DNA of 58,388 nucleotides from Mogibacterium sp. (GTDB lineage: Bacteria > Bacillota > Clostridia > Peptostreptococcales > Anaerovoracaceae): contig JAFRKO010000048.1 of NCBI GenBank assembly GCA_017431685.1, forward strand, positions 1 through 58,388, in the 5' to 3' direction. The position numbers and the translations under genes are program-made. Shown here piece after piece: positions 1-8,256 of the stretch; within the stretch, counting starts at the first letter, position 1, and the number at the start of each line of letters is the position of its first letter. Under the pieces are notes generated by a model. That model did no database searches, had not been told where the DNA came from, and saw only the letters and a program-made list of their open reading frames with translations.

Positions 1-12
1 GGCAATAGAAAA

Positions 13-133
13 GCGCCTTTAGGCGCCGCCTGAGAATAGAGATGCGGTTGGCAGTCTATTCGGCGCGTCTTAAGACGCTTGCAAGCAAAAGGCCCTTTTA
101 GGGCCAGTGCATACCACCAGTTCAACTGGTGGT
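13..133. repeat. Cluster of short palindromes at the left edge
   Basis: Five inverted repeats lie within 121 bases: GCGCC/GGCGC (13-26, loop TTTA), GCGTCTTAAGACGC (65-78), GCTTGCAAGC (77-86), GGCCC/GGGCC (91-105, loop TTTTA), and 10-base arms ACCACCAGTT/AACTGGTGGT around one base (113-133). Read on the minus strand, the 91-105 and 13-26 hairpins are each followed by TTTT, so they could terminate the transporter gene that ends at 151. The density is more than one terminator needs. An end of an IS200/IS605-type element, or a derived palindromic repeat, is an alternative, but no transposase gene is visible here. Confidence 0.55.
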
Positions 134-150
134 TATGATTTATTTGTATA

Positions 151-2049
151 TTATTTGGCCTTTTTACCTCTTTTGGCTTTTGCTTTTTTATTACTGTCTG
201 CTTTACTGCTTTCTGGTGAGGGCTCACTCGCGAACGGGTCCTCGACAGCAGGTATCGCATTCAGAGCATCGAAGTACTTGCTGTAATCGTCGCTGTAGGC
301 CTGCAGGTATCTTTGAGAGGCTGAATGATGAAGCTGATGAACAAATGAGTGTTCCTGACCGAAAATCGAGCTGTCTTCACCTTCCATTATATAGATGGCA
401 ATGTCGCTGCATTTGTCGGAAATGTGCTCAACGTTTGTAAGAATGGACTGATATCTGATACCGTTGATCGGATCACAAAGATGATTGACCATCCTGTATA
501 CATGTCTGGCGTTCAGCTCCTCAACGAGGTCATCGATGACTTCTTCAAGAGGCTCTACCTTTGCCGCAAGAGCAGCGCTTTTTGACTTGTATGCGCGCGA
601 TGTTATATCCAGGATCTCGTATATGGAATCGAATGCAACACGAAGTTCTTCCAGCGCAGTTTCTGAGAATACCTTGTTCTCACTCCTTAATGTGTTGACC
701 TCTTCAGCTATATTCACAGCAAGATCTCCGATTCGTTCGTAACAGATCAGTGCTTTGAGAACTCTGTTCTGATGCCGGTTATCTACCTCTCTGGTTACAT
801 AAGGTGAAAGAGATACAACATATTTGTTGGTGGCGTCAGTCATGCTGTCAAGCAGGTTTTCACGTGCCTGTATGCGGTTGTTACGCTTAGGGTCAAAGTC
901 ATATATCTGTCTCACAGCAGCATCGAAATTGTGAGAGGCAATGTCGCTCATCTCCATTACGACACTCTCTGCCTGATCGAGTGCGAGAGCAGGGGAGGTA
1001 AAGAGACGTTCGTCAAGAGCGTCGAGCGCGGCGATGGCATTCATGTCTTCTTCATCGATCGGGTCATCTTTTACGATTTTCATACTGATCTGCTCCATCA
1101 CACCTGTGAACGGCAGCAGCAGCACAGCAGGGATGAGCCTGAAGCATCCATGGATATTAGCAACGCCGCCGGAATTCAATATTCCGGTCCAGAGTGCATC
1201 ACTGATAATGCCTGTCTTTCTTCCTATGAATACGAGCAGGAAGCAGATGATGGCGGCGAATACGTTATAAACTATATGAACGACAGCTGTGCGCCTCTGA
1301 ACGGGTTTGGCACCGATACGGCTTACAAGATATGTCGTAAGACAGTCTCCGATGTTTACACCTATAATGACCGCAAATACAGCGCTGAATGTGACTCCTA
1401 CTGAACTTGCTATAGACTGTATGATTCCGACTACCGCTGATGAACTCTGTACTACACCTGTTACAAGAACACCGGAAAGGAAGCCGAGTGCATAATTGTT
1501 TGAGAAAGCCGTAAGCAGGTGGCTGAGGGATTCTCCGAAGCCGGATACTATATTGCTCATGTAGATGAGGCCCATGAAGAGAATACCGAATCCACAGGCT
1601 ACCGAACCAATCGTCTTATATGAACCTGTTTTAAGGAACATAATGCAAACGATTCCGATCACAAGTGCGAGAGGGGCCAGGTTGTCAGCTTTAAAGAAAT
1701 ACAGAGGACTGTCCATACCTGAACTGACGTCCATCAGCCTGATGATCTGGGCTGTTATGGCGGTTCCTACATTGGCGCCGAGCACTATGCCGACAGACTG
1801 ATGAAAAGTAAGGAATCCTGCTCCTACCAGACCTACGGTGATAACTATTGTTGCTGTTGAACTCTGGATTATACAAGCCACCAGCATTCCGAGAAGAAAA
1901 CCCATGAAGGGTCTGTTTGTGACCTTAGCGAGGGCATTCTTCATCGCTCCGCCTGAAGAACTCTGAAGTCCGTCACCCATGACTCTCATTCCGTAAAGGA
2001 ACATAGAGAGTCCGCCGAGAAAGGCGATCACATTATAGAAAATCTCCAT
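151..2049 (-). CDS. Na/Pi cotransporter family protein with C-terminal PhoU domain
   Basis: Predicted sodium-dependent phosphate transporter of the cytoplasmic membrane (NptA/YjbB type), 632 residues. The first ~370 residues are hydrophobic and carry the two inverted QSS repeats typical of the family (QSSTATIVITVGLVGAG and QSSSAVVGIIQSIA). The C-terminal ~200 residues are a helical PhoU-like domain followed by a lysine-rich tail. I chose the ATG at 2049 (MEIFYNVIAFLGG), not the upstream in-frame ATG at 2190, because a GGAGG lies at a suitable distance and the family normally begins at this hydrophobic helix. The gene stands alone, divergent from the Rrf2-nifS-nifU operon. PhoU-fused members may be gated by phosphate status or signalling; that role is inferred. 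Confidence 0.9.
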   Translation of the reverse strand: MEIFYNVIAFLGGLSMFLYGMRVMGDGLQSSSGGAMKNALAKVTNRPFMGFLLGMLVACIIQSSTATIVITVGLVGAGFLTFHQSVGIVLGANVGTAITAQIIRLMDVSSGMDSPLYFFKADNLAPLALVIGIVCIMFLKTGSYKTIGSVACGFGILFMGLIYMSNIVSGFGESLSHLLTAFSNNYALGFLSGVLVTGVVQSSSAVVGIIQSIASSVGVTFSAVFAVIIGVNIGDCLTTYLVSRIGAKPVQRRTAVVHIVYNVFAAIICFLLVFIGRKTGIISDALWTGILNSGGVANIHGCFRLIPAVLLLPFTGVMEQISMKIVKDDPIDEEDMNAIAALDALDERLFTSPALALDQAESVVMEMSDIASHNFDAAVRQIYDFDPKRNNRIQARENLLDSMTDATNKYVVSLSPYVTREVDNRHQNRVLKALICYERIGDLAVNIAEEVNTLRSENKVFSETALEELRVAFDSIYEILDITSRAYKSKSAALAAKVEPLEEVIDDLVEELNARHVYRMVNHLCDPINGIRYQSILTNVEHISDKCSDIAIYIMEGEDSSIFGQEHSFVHQLHHSASQRYLQAYSDDYSKYFDALNAIPAVEDPFASEPSPESSKADSNKKAKAKRGKKAK

Positions 2050-2183
2050 ACAGTATCTGATCCTCCGATATGAAATTAGAATAAAAATAACGTTTAATCC
2101 CAACTTCCACCAAAATATATTATAAAAAACTGAACTGTCAAAAAGCAATTCCACAGATATTGAAAAACTAGAGAAAAAGCCTG

Positions 2184-2212
2184 TTGACATATTCCTACTA
2201 AAAGAGTAGGAT
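2184..2212 (+). promoter_or_regulatory. Promoter and Rrf2-type operator of the nifS-nifU operon
   Basis: TTGACA (2184-2189) and TAGGAT (2207-2212) are separated by 17 bases. Between and overlapping them is a perfect 7-base inverted repeat, TCCTACT / AGTAGGA, with a 5-base centre. This position would block RNA polymerase. The first gene downstream encodes an Rrf2/IscR-like regulator, so autorepression is the simplest reading (inference). Confidence 0.7.
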
Positions 2213-2270
2213 TTGTCTGGTGCTTATCGCGGCAACGCGGTATATGAAAAAAGAAAGGGGAGTTTCAGAT

Positions 2271-2726
2271 ATGATGGTTTCGACCAAAGGCAGATATGCT
2301 CTGACTGTAATGGTTGATCTTGCCAGAAAAGGTGAAAACGGTTATGTATCGCTTTCAGATATTGCTGAGAGCGAAAACCTCTCCATGAAGTATCTTGAGA
2401 GCATAATTGCCATCTTAAATAAAGGTGGAATGCTCAGGAGTCTCAGAGGAAAGAACGGAGGATATAAGCTTTCACGCGATCCTAAAGACTATACTATCAA
2501 CGAGATACTGCTGCTGACAGAAGGAACGCTGGCTCCGGTAAACTGCATAATGCAGGAGGGCGTGCAGTGTGAAAAGGCTGCTACATGCAGTACACTTCCT
2601 CTTTGGGCAGGACTTGACAAGGTGATTGAGAACTATCTGAAGGGAATCACCCTTGAAGATATAATAAACGGCAACCGTAAAAAAATGCTCGGCGAATACT
2701 GCGAGAGCTGTGGGCCGGCAGAATAG
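2271..2726 (+). CDS. Rrf2 family transcriptional regulator, IscR-like
   Basis: DNA-binding regulator, 151 residues. The N-terminal winged helix-turn-helix (residues ~4-65, with STKGRYAL and LRGKNGGYKL) is typical of the Rrf2 family. Cysteines at 92, 100 and 106 match the position of the IscR [2Fe-2S] ligands (C92, C98, C104), though with wider first spacing. Two more cysteines (144, 147) lie near the C-terminus. An iron-sulfur-sensing role is therefore more likely than a CymR-like role, which needs no cysteines. The start at 2271 is preceded by AAAGGGGAG at ~8 bases. The longer frame from 2220 runs back through the promoter and is unlikely. It lies directly upstream of nifS and nifU and probably controls them. 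Confidence 0.9.
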   Translation: MMVSTKGRYALTVMVDLARKGENGYVSLSDIAESENLSMKYLESIIAILNKGGMLRSLRGKNGGYKLSRDPKDYTINEILLLTEGTLAPVNCIMQEGVQCEKAATCSTLPLWAGLDKVIENYLKGITLEDIINGNRKKMLGEYCESCGPAE

Positions 2727-2747
2727 ATATCCAGGAGGAATATATAG

Positions 2748-3956
2748 ATGAGAGTTTATGCTGATAACGCCGCAACAACATATCTCAGCAAGACGGCAAG
2801 AGACAAACTCATACAGTGTCTTGATGAGTATAACGGCAATCCTAACAGCCTTCACAGTGACGGACAGCGTACGCAGGAAGCGCTTGATGAGGCCAGAGAA
2901 ATAGTTGCAAAGTGCATTAATGCCGCAAAGCCTAATGAGATTTATTTCACTTCGGGCGGATCCGAAGCAGACAATCAGGCTCTGCTCTCAGCTGCAAGAG
3001 GACTGAAGTCGAAGGGTAAGAAGCACCTGATCACACTTAATATCGAGCATCACGCTATTCTTCATACCATGCGCAAACTCGAAAAGGAAGGTTTCGAGGT
3101 TACCTATCTTGCTCCTAAATCAAACGGTATCGTAGATGTCAAAGACGTAGAAGATGCCATCAGAGATGATACCGCGCTTGTGAGCATTATGTTTGCAAAT
3201 AACGAGATGGGTGCTGTACAGCCGATACCTGAAATCGGTGCTGTCTGCAAGGCAAAGAAGGTGCTGTTTCACACAGACTCTGTACAGGCTGCAGCTCATC
3301 TGCCTATAGACGTGCAGGCTATGAATATAGATATGCTTTCGATGTCAGGACATAAATTCCATGGTCCTAAGGGCGTCGGAATTCTCTATGCCCGCAATGG
3401 AATAAAGCTGGTTAACGTTATCGAAGGAGGAGCCCAGGAGAGAGGTAAACGTGCCGGAACTGTCAATGTGCCGGGTATCGCCGCAATGGCGGTCGCACTC
3501 AAGGAAGGATGCGACAACATGGAAGAGAATATGGCTAAGGTCAGAACTCTCAGGGACAGGCTCATCGAAGGATTAAAGGATATCCAATACTCGCAGCTCA
3601 ACGGAGATCCGGTCAGAAGACTGCCGGGCAATGTGAACTGGTCGTTCGAAGGCGTTGAAGGCGAGAGCCTGCTTCTTCACCTTGATATGTACGGAATCGA
3701 ATGCTCATCCGGCAGCGCATGCACGAGCGAATCACTTGATCCGTCTCACGTATTGCTCGGAATGGGAGTGCCGATAGAGGCAGCACACGGATCGCTGAGA
3801 TTCAGTCTGGATATCGATAACACTGAAGAGCAGATAGACTATATCATAGAGAAAGTACATCAGGTAGTCGAGCTATACAGAGGTATGTCACCGTATTGGG
3901 AAGACCTGCTGACAGGCAAGAGAGAACACTGCATACCGGAATTCTGGAGCAAATAG
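2748..3956 (+). CDS. nifS: Cysteine desulfurase, NifS/IscS type
   Basis: PLP-dependent enzyme that removes sulfur from cysteine as a persulfide for Fe-S assembly, 402 residues, cytosolic. Visible signatures are the N-terminal YADNAATTYLS, the HTDSVQAA region, the PLP-lysine motif SMSGHKFHGPKG, and the mobile-loop catalytic cysteine in CSSGSACTSES. The length is normal for group I desulfurases. A GGAGG ribosome-binding site precedes the ATG. It is followed 12 bases later by the scaffold gene and preceded by the Rrf2 regulator, the usual Clostridia order for housekeeping Fe-S assembly. The many Fe-S proteins in this window (hydrogenase, Nfn) would depend on such a system. Confidence 0.95.
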   Translation: MRVYADNAATTYLSKTARDKLIQCLDEYNGNPNSLHSDGQRTQEALDEAREIVAKCINAAKPNEIYFTSGGSEADNQALLSAARGLKSKGKKHLITLNIEHHAILHTMRKLEKEGFEVTYLAPKSNGIVDVKDVEDAIRDDTALVSIMFANNEMGAVQPIPEIGAVCKAKKVLFHTDSVQAAAHLPIDVQAMNIDMLSMSGHKFHGPKGVGILYARNGIKLVNVIEGGAQERGKRAGTVNVPGIAAMAVALKEGCDNMEENMAKVRTLRDRLIEGLKDIQYSQLNGDPVRRLPGNVNWSFEGVEGESLLLHLDMYGIECSSGSACTSESLDPSHVLLGMGVPIEAAHGSLRFSLDIDNTEEQIDYIIEKVHQVVELYRGMSPYWEDLLTGKREHCIPEFWSK

Positions 3957-3968
3957 GAGGAAATAAAA

Positions 3969-4388
3969 ATGTCACTGTATACAGATAAAGTAATGGATCA
4001 TTTCGAGCATCCGCGCAATGTCGGAGTAATCGAGAATGCTGACGGAATAGGCGAAGTCGGAAATCCGGTCTGCGGAGATATCATGAAGATGTATCTCAAG
4101 GTAGAGGACGATAAGATTGTAGACGTAAAATTCAAGACTTTTGGCTGCGGAAGCGCTATAGCAACAAGTTCAATGGCTACAGAACTCATCAAGGGAAAGT
4201 CTCTTGATGAAGCGCTGGAGCTCACAAACAAAGCAGTAGTTGATGCTCTTGACGGACTTCCTGCAAGAAAGATACACTGCTCGGTGCTTGCAGAGGACGC
4301 AATCAAGGCAGCACTGGTTGATTACTATACAAGAAGCGGCAGAGAAATGCCTGAAAGTCTGGTAGGGTTTGAACCTCACGAAGACTGA
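3969..4388 (+). CDS. nifU: Fe-S cluster assembly scaffold, NifU/IscU N-terminal domain
   Basis: Scaffold on which the sulfur delivered by NifS is built into [2Fe-2S] clusters, 139 residues. The three conserved cluster cysteines are at ~35 (NPVCGD), ~60 (TFGCGSA) and ~104 (IHCSVLAED), as in IscU. It has only the IscU-like domain, with no C-terminal Nfu domain, which is the common short form in Clostridia. The AGGAGG site and 12-base gap from nifS indicate translation from the same mRNA. A strong terminator follows at 4445. Confidence 0.95.
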   Translation: MSLYTDKVMDHFEHPRNVGVIENADGIGEVGNPVCGDIMKMYLKVEDDKIVDVKFKTFGCGSAIATSSMATELIKGKSLDEALELTNKAVVDALDGLPARKIHCSVLAEDAIKAALVDYYTRSGREMPESLVGFEPHED

Positions 4389-4444
4389 TTTATGCTTAAA
4401 GTAAGCGCGGGTTATCTGCTGAATGAGAGAAGATAACAAACTGC

Positions 4445-4490
4445 AATAATCACGCTTTGGGATCAGAAATCCTGTAAGCGTGATTATTTC
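4445..4490 (+). terminator. Terminator after nifU
   Basis: Perfect 13-base arms AATAATCACGCTT (4445-4457) and AAGCGTGATTATT (4476-4488) with an 18-base loop, ending in a short T run. It closes the Rrf2-nifS-nifU transcript. Confidence 0.75.
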
Positions 4491-4600
4491 ATGTCCTGAT
4501 CTGAATAGATTTCCGGGATAAAGCAGATCGCGAGGAGCTATTAAAAAGCACATAGAAATTCATCAAATCTATAAAAAAGTTGACAATTGTGTTGTATAAT

Positions 4601-4637
4601 TTATTGATAGTTTTGCAGAGAGCGAAACTATCAATAA
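4601..4637 (+). promoter_or_regulatory. 13-base perfect inverted repeat in the leader of the RDD gene
   Basis: Arms TTATTGATAGTTT (4601-4613) and AAACTATCAATAA (4625-4637) flank an 11-base loop. It ends 24 bases before the start codon and directly follows a TATAAT (4595-4600) that could be a -10 box, placing the repeat at the very 5' end of the mRNA. It could be an operator or an mRNA-stabilising 5' stem-loop. No U-tract follows, so it is not a terminator. Confidence 0.6.
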
Positions 4638-4661
4638 ATAAATTGGCTGGAGATCAATTGA

Positions 4662-5639
4662 ATGGTTGAAAAAAGAGTAATGAAGCTTGCCTCCAGGGGC
4701 AAGAGGTTCGGTGCAGCATGTATCGATTTTGTTGTACCTTTTGTAAGTTACATGCTTTACACTGCGGTGATGGCTGCGAACGGAATCAGGACCGGTATTC
4801 CTGGATATGGCTATGGTAACGATTTCGGTTATGGGTTTGGATATGGCTATGGTTATGGCTACGGCTACGATATAGGCCGAAATCATCTGAACGGTGCTTC
4901 TGCCGTAATTATGTTTATAGTCTTCATCATCCTGCTTGCGTATATAATTCTGGAGTTTGTTTTATTTGCAAAAGGCAAGTCTATAGGCAAGGCAATTCTG
5001 GGGCTGCAGGTAGTATCGAGTACAGACGGAAAGCCTTTCAGATTCTGGAAGATGTTTTTCAGAGAGTGTTTCGTAAAAAGCGCGTCAGGCTCTGTCTTCG
5101 GCCTCGGATACATATGGATACTTCTGGATGAGAAGAACAGAGGATGGCATGACAAGATTCTGGATTCGTATGTAGTTGATCTGAAAGAATCAGAAAGAAT
5201 GAACCTCAGAAGGCACCTCGAAAAAGCGCGTGCAGAAGCTCAGAAGACGGAGCAGGTTTCGATGACTGTACCCGCACCTTCACCTGAACCTGTGCCGGAT
5301 GTACAGGAAGCGGAAGCGGATATCCCTGAGGTACGTACGGAGGCTGAGCCTGATATAGAGGTGATACCGGAGATCGCAGAGTCTGAAACCGAAGAAGCCA
5401 ACGGAGAATCAACAGAGGCTGAGCTGATTGTGACGGAAGATGCAGCCGAAGAGGATGCTGAAGAGATCGCAGAAGATACCGAACCGGATATTCCTGTACT
5501 GAGTATGTCGATGAAGAAAGAAGAACTTCTTGAAGCGGCTCGGGAGCGGGGGGTGCAGGTCAGTACAAGGGCGACAAAAGCCGCAATCATTGAAGCAATT
5601 GAAAAAGCAGCAGATATAACTGAAGAAGAAACAGAATAA
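4662..5639 (+). CDS. RDD family membrane protein with acidic linker and C-terminal HeH/SAP-like segment
   Basis: 325 residues. Residues ~8-180 form an RDD domain: an N-terminal amphipathic RGKRFGAACIDF segment, a first membrane helix, a second helix near residues 85-105, then the basic GKSIGKAILGLQVV segment and DEKNRGWHDKILDSYVV, all usual for the family. The loop between the first two helices (~45-70) is a Gly-Tyr-rich repeat of about 25 residues. Residues ~190-280 are a low-complexity Glu/Ala/Pro tail. The last ~40 residues (KKEELLEAARERGVQVSTRATKAAIIEAIE, split KKEELLEAARERG and TKAAIIEAIE) resemble the small helix-extended-helix (HeH/SAP) fold that often binds nucleic acid. The RDD call is firm; the C-terminal assignment is tentative and the function unknown. 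The ATG follows a GGCTGGAG site. Confidence 0.8.
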   Translation: MVEKRVMKLASRGKRFGAACIDFVVPFVSYMLYTAVMAANGIRTGIPGYGYGNDFGYGFGYGYGYGYGYDIGRNHLNGASAVIMFIVFIILLAYIILEFVLFAKGKSIGKAILGLQVVSSTDGKPFRFWKMFFRECFVKSASGSVFGLGYIWILLDEKNRGWHDKILDSYVVDLKESERMNLRRHLEKARAEAQKTEQVSMTVPAPSPEPVPDVQEAEADIPEVRTEAEPDIEVIPEIAESETEEANGESTEAELIVTEDAAEEDAEEIAEDTEPDIPVLSMSMKKEELLEAARERGVQVSTRATKAAIIEAIEKAADITEEETE

Positions 5640-5656
5640 AGGGAAGAATACAGGGC

Positions 5657-6382
5657 ATGAAAAAAACAGGCAAGATCGTACACAACGACAATCTTGTTCG
5701 TGATATATACAAGATGACATTCGATATGGGGGAGTGTGACTTCAGACTTCCCGGTCAATATGCTATGATTGAAGCAGGCGGAGTCCGCAGACCTTATCAG
5801 GTGTGCGATTTTGACAGTAACAGATTCACGGTGGTATTTCCGGCGGATGGTAAAGAAAGTAAGATACTTGCTTCGCTTGGACCGGGAGAAGAGGTCACGG
5901 TAACCATGGGCCTGGGGAACGGGTTCGATCTGGACGCGATGCCGGAGGAAGTTTTGCTTGTAGCGGATGACCTGGGTATTCCTGAAATGCTCGGGCTTTC
6001 CCGTGCTCTTTTGGTACGCGGCATAAAGTGCAAACTGATACTCAGCTATCCGAGTAAAAAGGATATATATATGCTCGAGTCTTTCAGACATCTTGTAAAC
6101 GAAATCGAAGTGCTGACGCTCGATGGAAGCAACGGCAGAGAGGGAAGCGCGTCGGATGCAGTGAGACATGTACCGTACATCTGTGCCGGAGGTTCACTGA
6201 GCATGCTGAAATCGCTTGCCAATAAGGCGGACGCCGGACAATTCAGTATGAGCAGCACGGTGCTTGCCGAATCGGCTGACTACGATGACTGCTTTATTGA
6301 AACCACTGAGGGCAGGCTCAATTGCAGCGATGCCGGCCCGGTATTTGACAAGAATATAATCAGATGGGATCTCCTGATCTGA
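5657..6382 (+). CDS. PyrK-like ferredoxin-reductase-fold protein lacking most [2Fe-2S] ligands
   Basis: 241 residues, similar to the electron-transfer subunit of dihydroorotate dehydrogenase B. The N-terminal FAD-binding barrel shows FRLPGQYAMIEA and the flavin-contact motif RRPYQVCDF. The NAD-binding half follows, and the C-terminus keeps the NCSDAGPVF box seen in PyrK. In PyrK three further cysteines earlier in the C-terminal region bind a [2Fe-2S] cluster. Here the corresponding stretch (about 205-225) has none except one Cys in DYDDCFIE, so the cluster is probably absent. No pyrD or other pyr gene is adjacent. It may be a redox partner of unknown specificity, or a degenerate paralog. Spacing to the RDD gene (17 bases) and to nnr (28 bases) suggests one operon. 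Confidence 0.7.
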   Translation: MKKTGKIVHNDNLVRDIYKMTFDMGECDFRLPGQYAMIEAGGVRRPYQVCDFDSNRFTVVFPADGKESKILASLGPGEEVTVTMGLGNGFDLDAMPEEVLLVADDLGIPEMLGLSRALLVRGIKCKLILSYPSKKDIYMLESFRHLVNEIEVLTLDGSNGREGSASDAVRHVPYICAGGSLSMLKSLANKADAGQFSMSSTVLAESADYDDCFIETTEGRLNCSDAGPVFDKNIIRWDLLI

Positions 6383-6410
6383 TTGTTGTAAACAAAGAGA
6401 GGTATTGCCG

Positions 6411-7931
6411 ATGTATGCATTGACGGCAAAGGGAATGAAATACATGGACCGGTTTGCTTCACAGGCAGGGCTCCCGGGTGTTGTTCTCATGGAGAACGCC
6501 GCGAGAGGAGTAGCCGATGAAGTTGCCGAAAGAATCCCTGACAAATCTGCAAAGATACTCGTTCTGGCCGGACACGGCAATAACGGAGGAGACGCAGTAG
6601 CTGCCGCCAGGTGGCTTGCACAAAAGGGGTATAAGGGCGTCAGTGTATATTTTGCCGGCAGGATCGACAAGGCCAGCGATGAACTGAAGCGCCAGATGAG
6701 CGTACTCGTAAATTCACACAGAGATGTACGTATATCAGGTCTCAGAGGCGTGGAGCGCAATATACTCAATGCGAGATATGACTGCATAATCGATGGTGTG
6801 TATGGCATTGGGCTCAACAAGGTTCTCGGAGATGATGACGTCAGGCTGGTAAAATATATCAACTCGAAATCAGGATATAAAGTAGCGATTGACGTTCCTT
6901 CAGGACTCAACGCAACGAGCGGTCTCATAATGGGAGAGGCAGTCAGAGCCGACCTGACTGTTACATTCGGATGTTACAAGACCGGCATGTTTTTCGGGGC
7001 CGGCAGAGAATGCTGCGGCGAAGTAAAAGTCGTGGACATAGGCCTCATGAATGACGGCTTTGATAATGTCAGCGATAAGCTCGAGGTGCTTGACAGAGAG
7101 TTTCTCGACAGAACTATAGAAAAGGCTCTGGCTCCGCGCATGGAGACCGGTCATAAGGGAACATTCGGTACAGTCGGACTTGTGATAAGTTCGAACGGCA
7201 TGCTGGGAGCAGGCATGCTTGCCGCGAAAGCAGCATATAGAGCCGGCTGCGGTCTGGTAAAGATCTTCTGCCCGTCAAAATACACTGGATTCTTCAATGT
7301 TTCCATACCTGAGGCTGTTGCGGTCCCATACAAACCTGATGATGTGCTGGGTGCCTTCGAAGGGTTCAAAGATGGTGTAGATGTCATTCTTATAGGTCCG
7401 GGCCTCAGAGAGGATTCGGTCGGCAGACTGCTGGTCAAGCAGATCCTTGCCGGCAGAAAACCGGCTGTGTTCGATGCAGGTGCGCTTAATCTCATCTCGA
7501 AGAATCTGAAATCGCTGAGAAAGAGAAAATGTCAGTGTGTAATAACACCTCATCTTGGTGAGATGGCAAGGTTATGCGGTGAAGACATAAATATCGTGGC
7601 AAGGAGCAGAATCGGATACACACGCAAGTTTTCCGAGAAATTCGAGGTGAGCATGGTAGTCAAGTCTGATGTATCGCTCATAGCTTTGAGGGATGCCGGA
7701 AACGGCCAGAAACTCTACCTGAATACCGTAGGAAATTCCGGTCTTGCAACCGCAGGTTCGGGAGATGTCCTTGCAGGAGTAATCGCATCACTCATAGCTC
7801 AGGGCAACACACTCGATACCAGTCTTATGTACGGCGTTATGGTTCATGGGAAAGCGGCAGAGAAGTTTGCACAGGACAGCGATTCAAGACGCAAAATGAT
7901 GGCAGGAGATATTATTGACAATCTCTTCTAA
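6411..7931 (+). CDS. nnr: Bifunctional NAD(P)H-hydrate epimerase/ADP-dependent dehydratase
   Basis: Repairs hydrated NAD(P)H (NADHX/NADPHX), 506 residues. The N-terminal epimerase half (YjeF-N, residues ~1-215) has LAGHGNNGGDAVAAARWLA and the VPSGLNATSG loop. The C-terminal dehydratase half (~230-506) has LIGPGLRE, CVITPHLGEMARL and the nucleotide-binding TAGSGDVLAGVIASLI motif. The fusion of both activities is common in bacteria. I start at the ATG at 6411, 8 bases after AAAGAGAGG; a TTG two codons upstream is possible but less likely. The gene is likely cotranscribed with the PyrK-like gene, both concerned with pyridine nucleotides and flavin. Confidence 0.93.
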   Translation: MYALTAKGMKYMDRFASQAGLPGVVLMENAARGVADEVAERIPDKSAKILVLAGHGNNGGDAVAAARWLAQKGYKGVSVYFAGRIDKASDELKRQMSVLVNSHRDVRISGLRGVERNILNARYDCIIDGVYGIGLNKVLGDDDVRLVKYINSKSGYKVAIDVPSGLNATSGLIMGEAVRADLTVTFGCYKTGMFFGAGRECCGEVKVVDIGLMNDGFDNVSDKLEVLDREFLDRTIEKALAPRMETGHKGTFGTVGLVISSNGMLGAGMLAAKAAYRAGCGLVKIFCPSKYTGFFNVSIPEAVAVPYKPDDVLGAFEGFKDGVDVILIGPGLREDSVGRLLVKQILAGRKPAVFDAGALNLISKNLKSLRKRKCQCVITPHLGEMARLCGEDINIVARSRIGYTRKFSEKFEVSMVVKSDVSLIALRDAGNGQKLYLNTVGNSGLATAGSGDVLAGVIASLIAQGNTLDTSLMYGVMVHGKAAEKFAQDSDSRRKMMAGDIIDNLF

Positions 7932-8002
7932 GAGTAGTAAAATCTTTTCGTTGCGGCTTTACGCTGTAATAATCCCATGACGAACGGAGGTGAGACAAGA
8001 AA

Positions 8003-8182
8003 ATGGCACAGGTAATAGTAAGAGAAAACGAGAGCCTGGAGAGTGCTCTTAAGAGATTTAAGAGATCTTGCGCTCGCGACGGCGTTATGGCTGAGCTGCG
8101 TAAGAGAGAGCACTACGAGAAGCCGAGTGTAAGACGTAAAAAGAAGTCCGAGGCTGCTCGTAAGAAAGCTCGTAAGTATTAA
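8003..8182 (+). CDS. rpsU: 30S ribosomal protein S21
   Basis: 59-residue basic protein of the small ribosomal subunit. The sequence begins [20 protein letters not shown], includes [20 protein letters not shown], and ends in the Lys/Arg-rich [16 protein letters not shown] tail, as in Firmicute S21. The AGGAGG-like GGAGGTGAG sits ~10 bases before the ATG. It is followed by a terminator and then yqeY, the order known from many Firmicutes (rpsU-yqeY). Confidence 0.96.
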   Translation: MAQVIVRENESLESALKRFKRSCARDGVMAELRKREHYEKPSVRRKKKSEAARKKARKY

Positions 8183-8195
8183 TAACAAAACGGAG

Positions 8196-8230
8196 ATGCG
8201 AACCAGCTTTTATAGGTTCGCATTTTTTCT
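8196..8230 (+). terminator. Terminator after rpsU
   Basis: Arms ATGCGAACC (8196-8204) and GGTTCGCAT (8215-8223) with six T residues following. Probably partial, since yqeY begins 27 bases later and is usually expressed with rpsU. Confidence 0.85.
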
Positions 8231-8256
8231 TAACCATATAGTAAAGGAGATACATA

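Noticed and set aside
4580-4600. TTGACA and TATAAT as one promoter before the RDD gene
   Set aside because: They are only 9 bases apart, too close to act together. Either the TATAAT works with a poorer -35 near 4572 or the TTGACA with a poorer -10 downstream.
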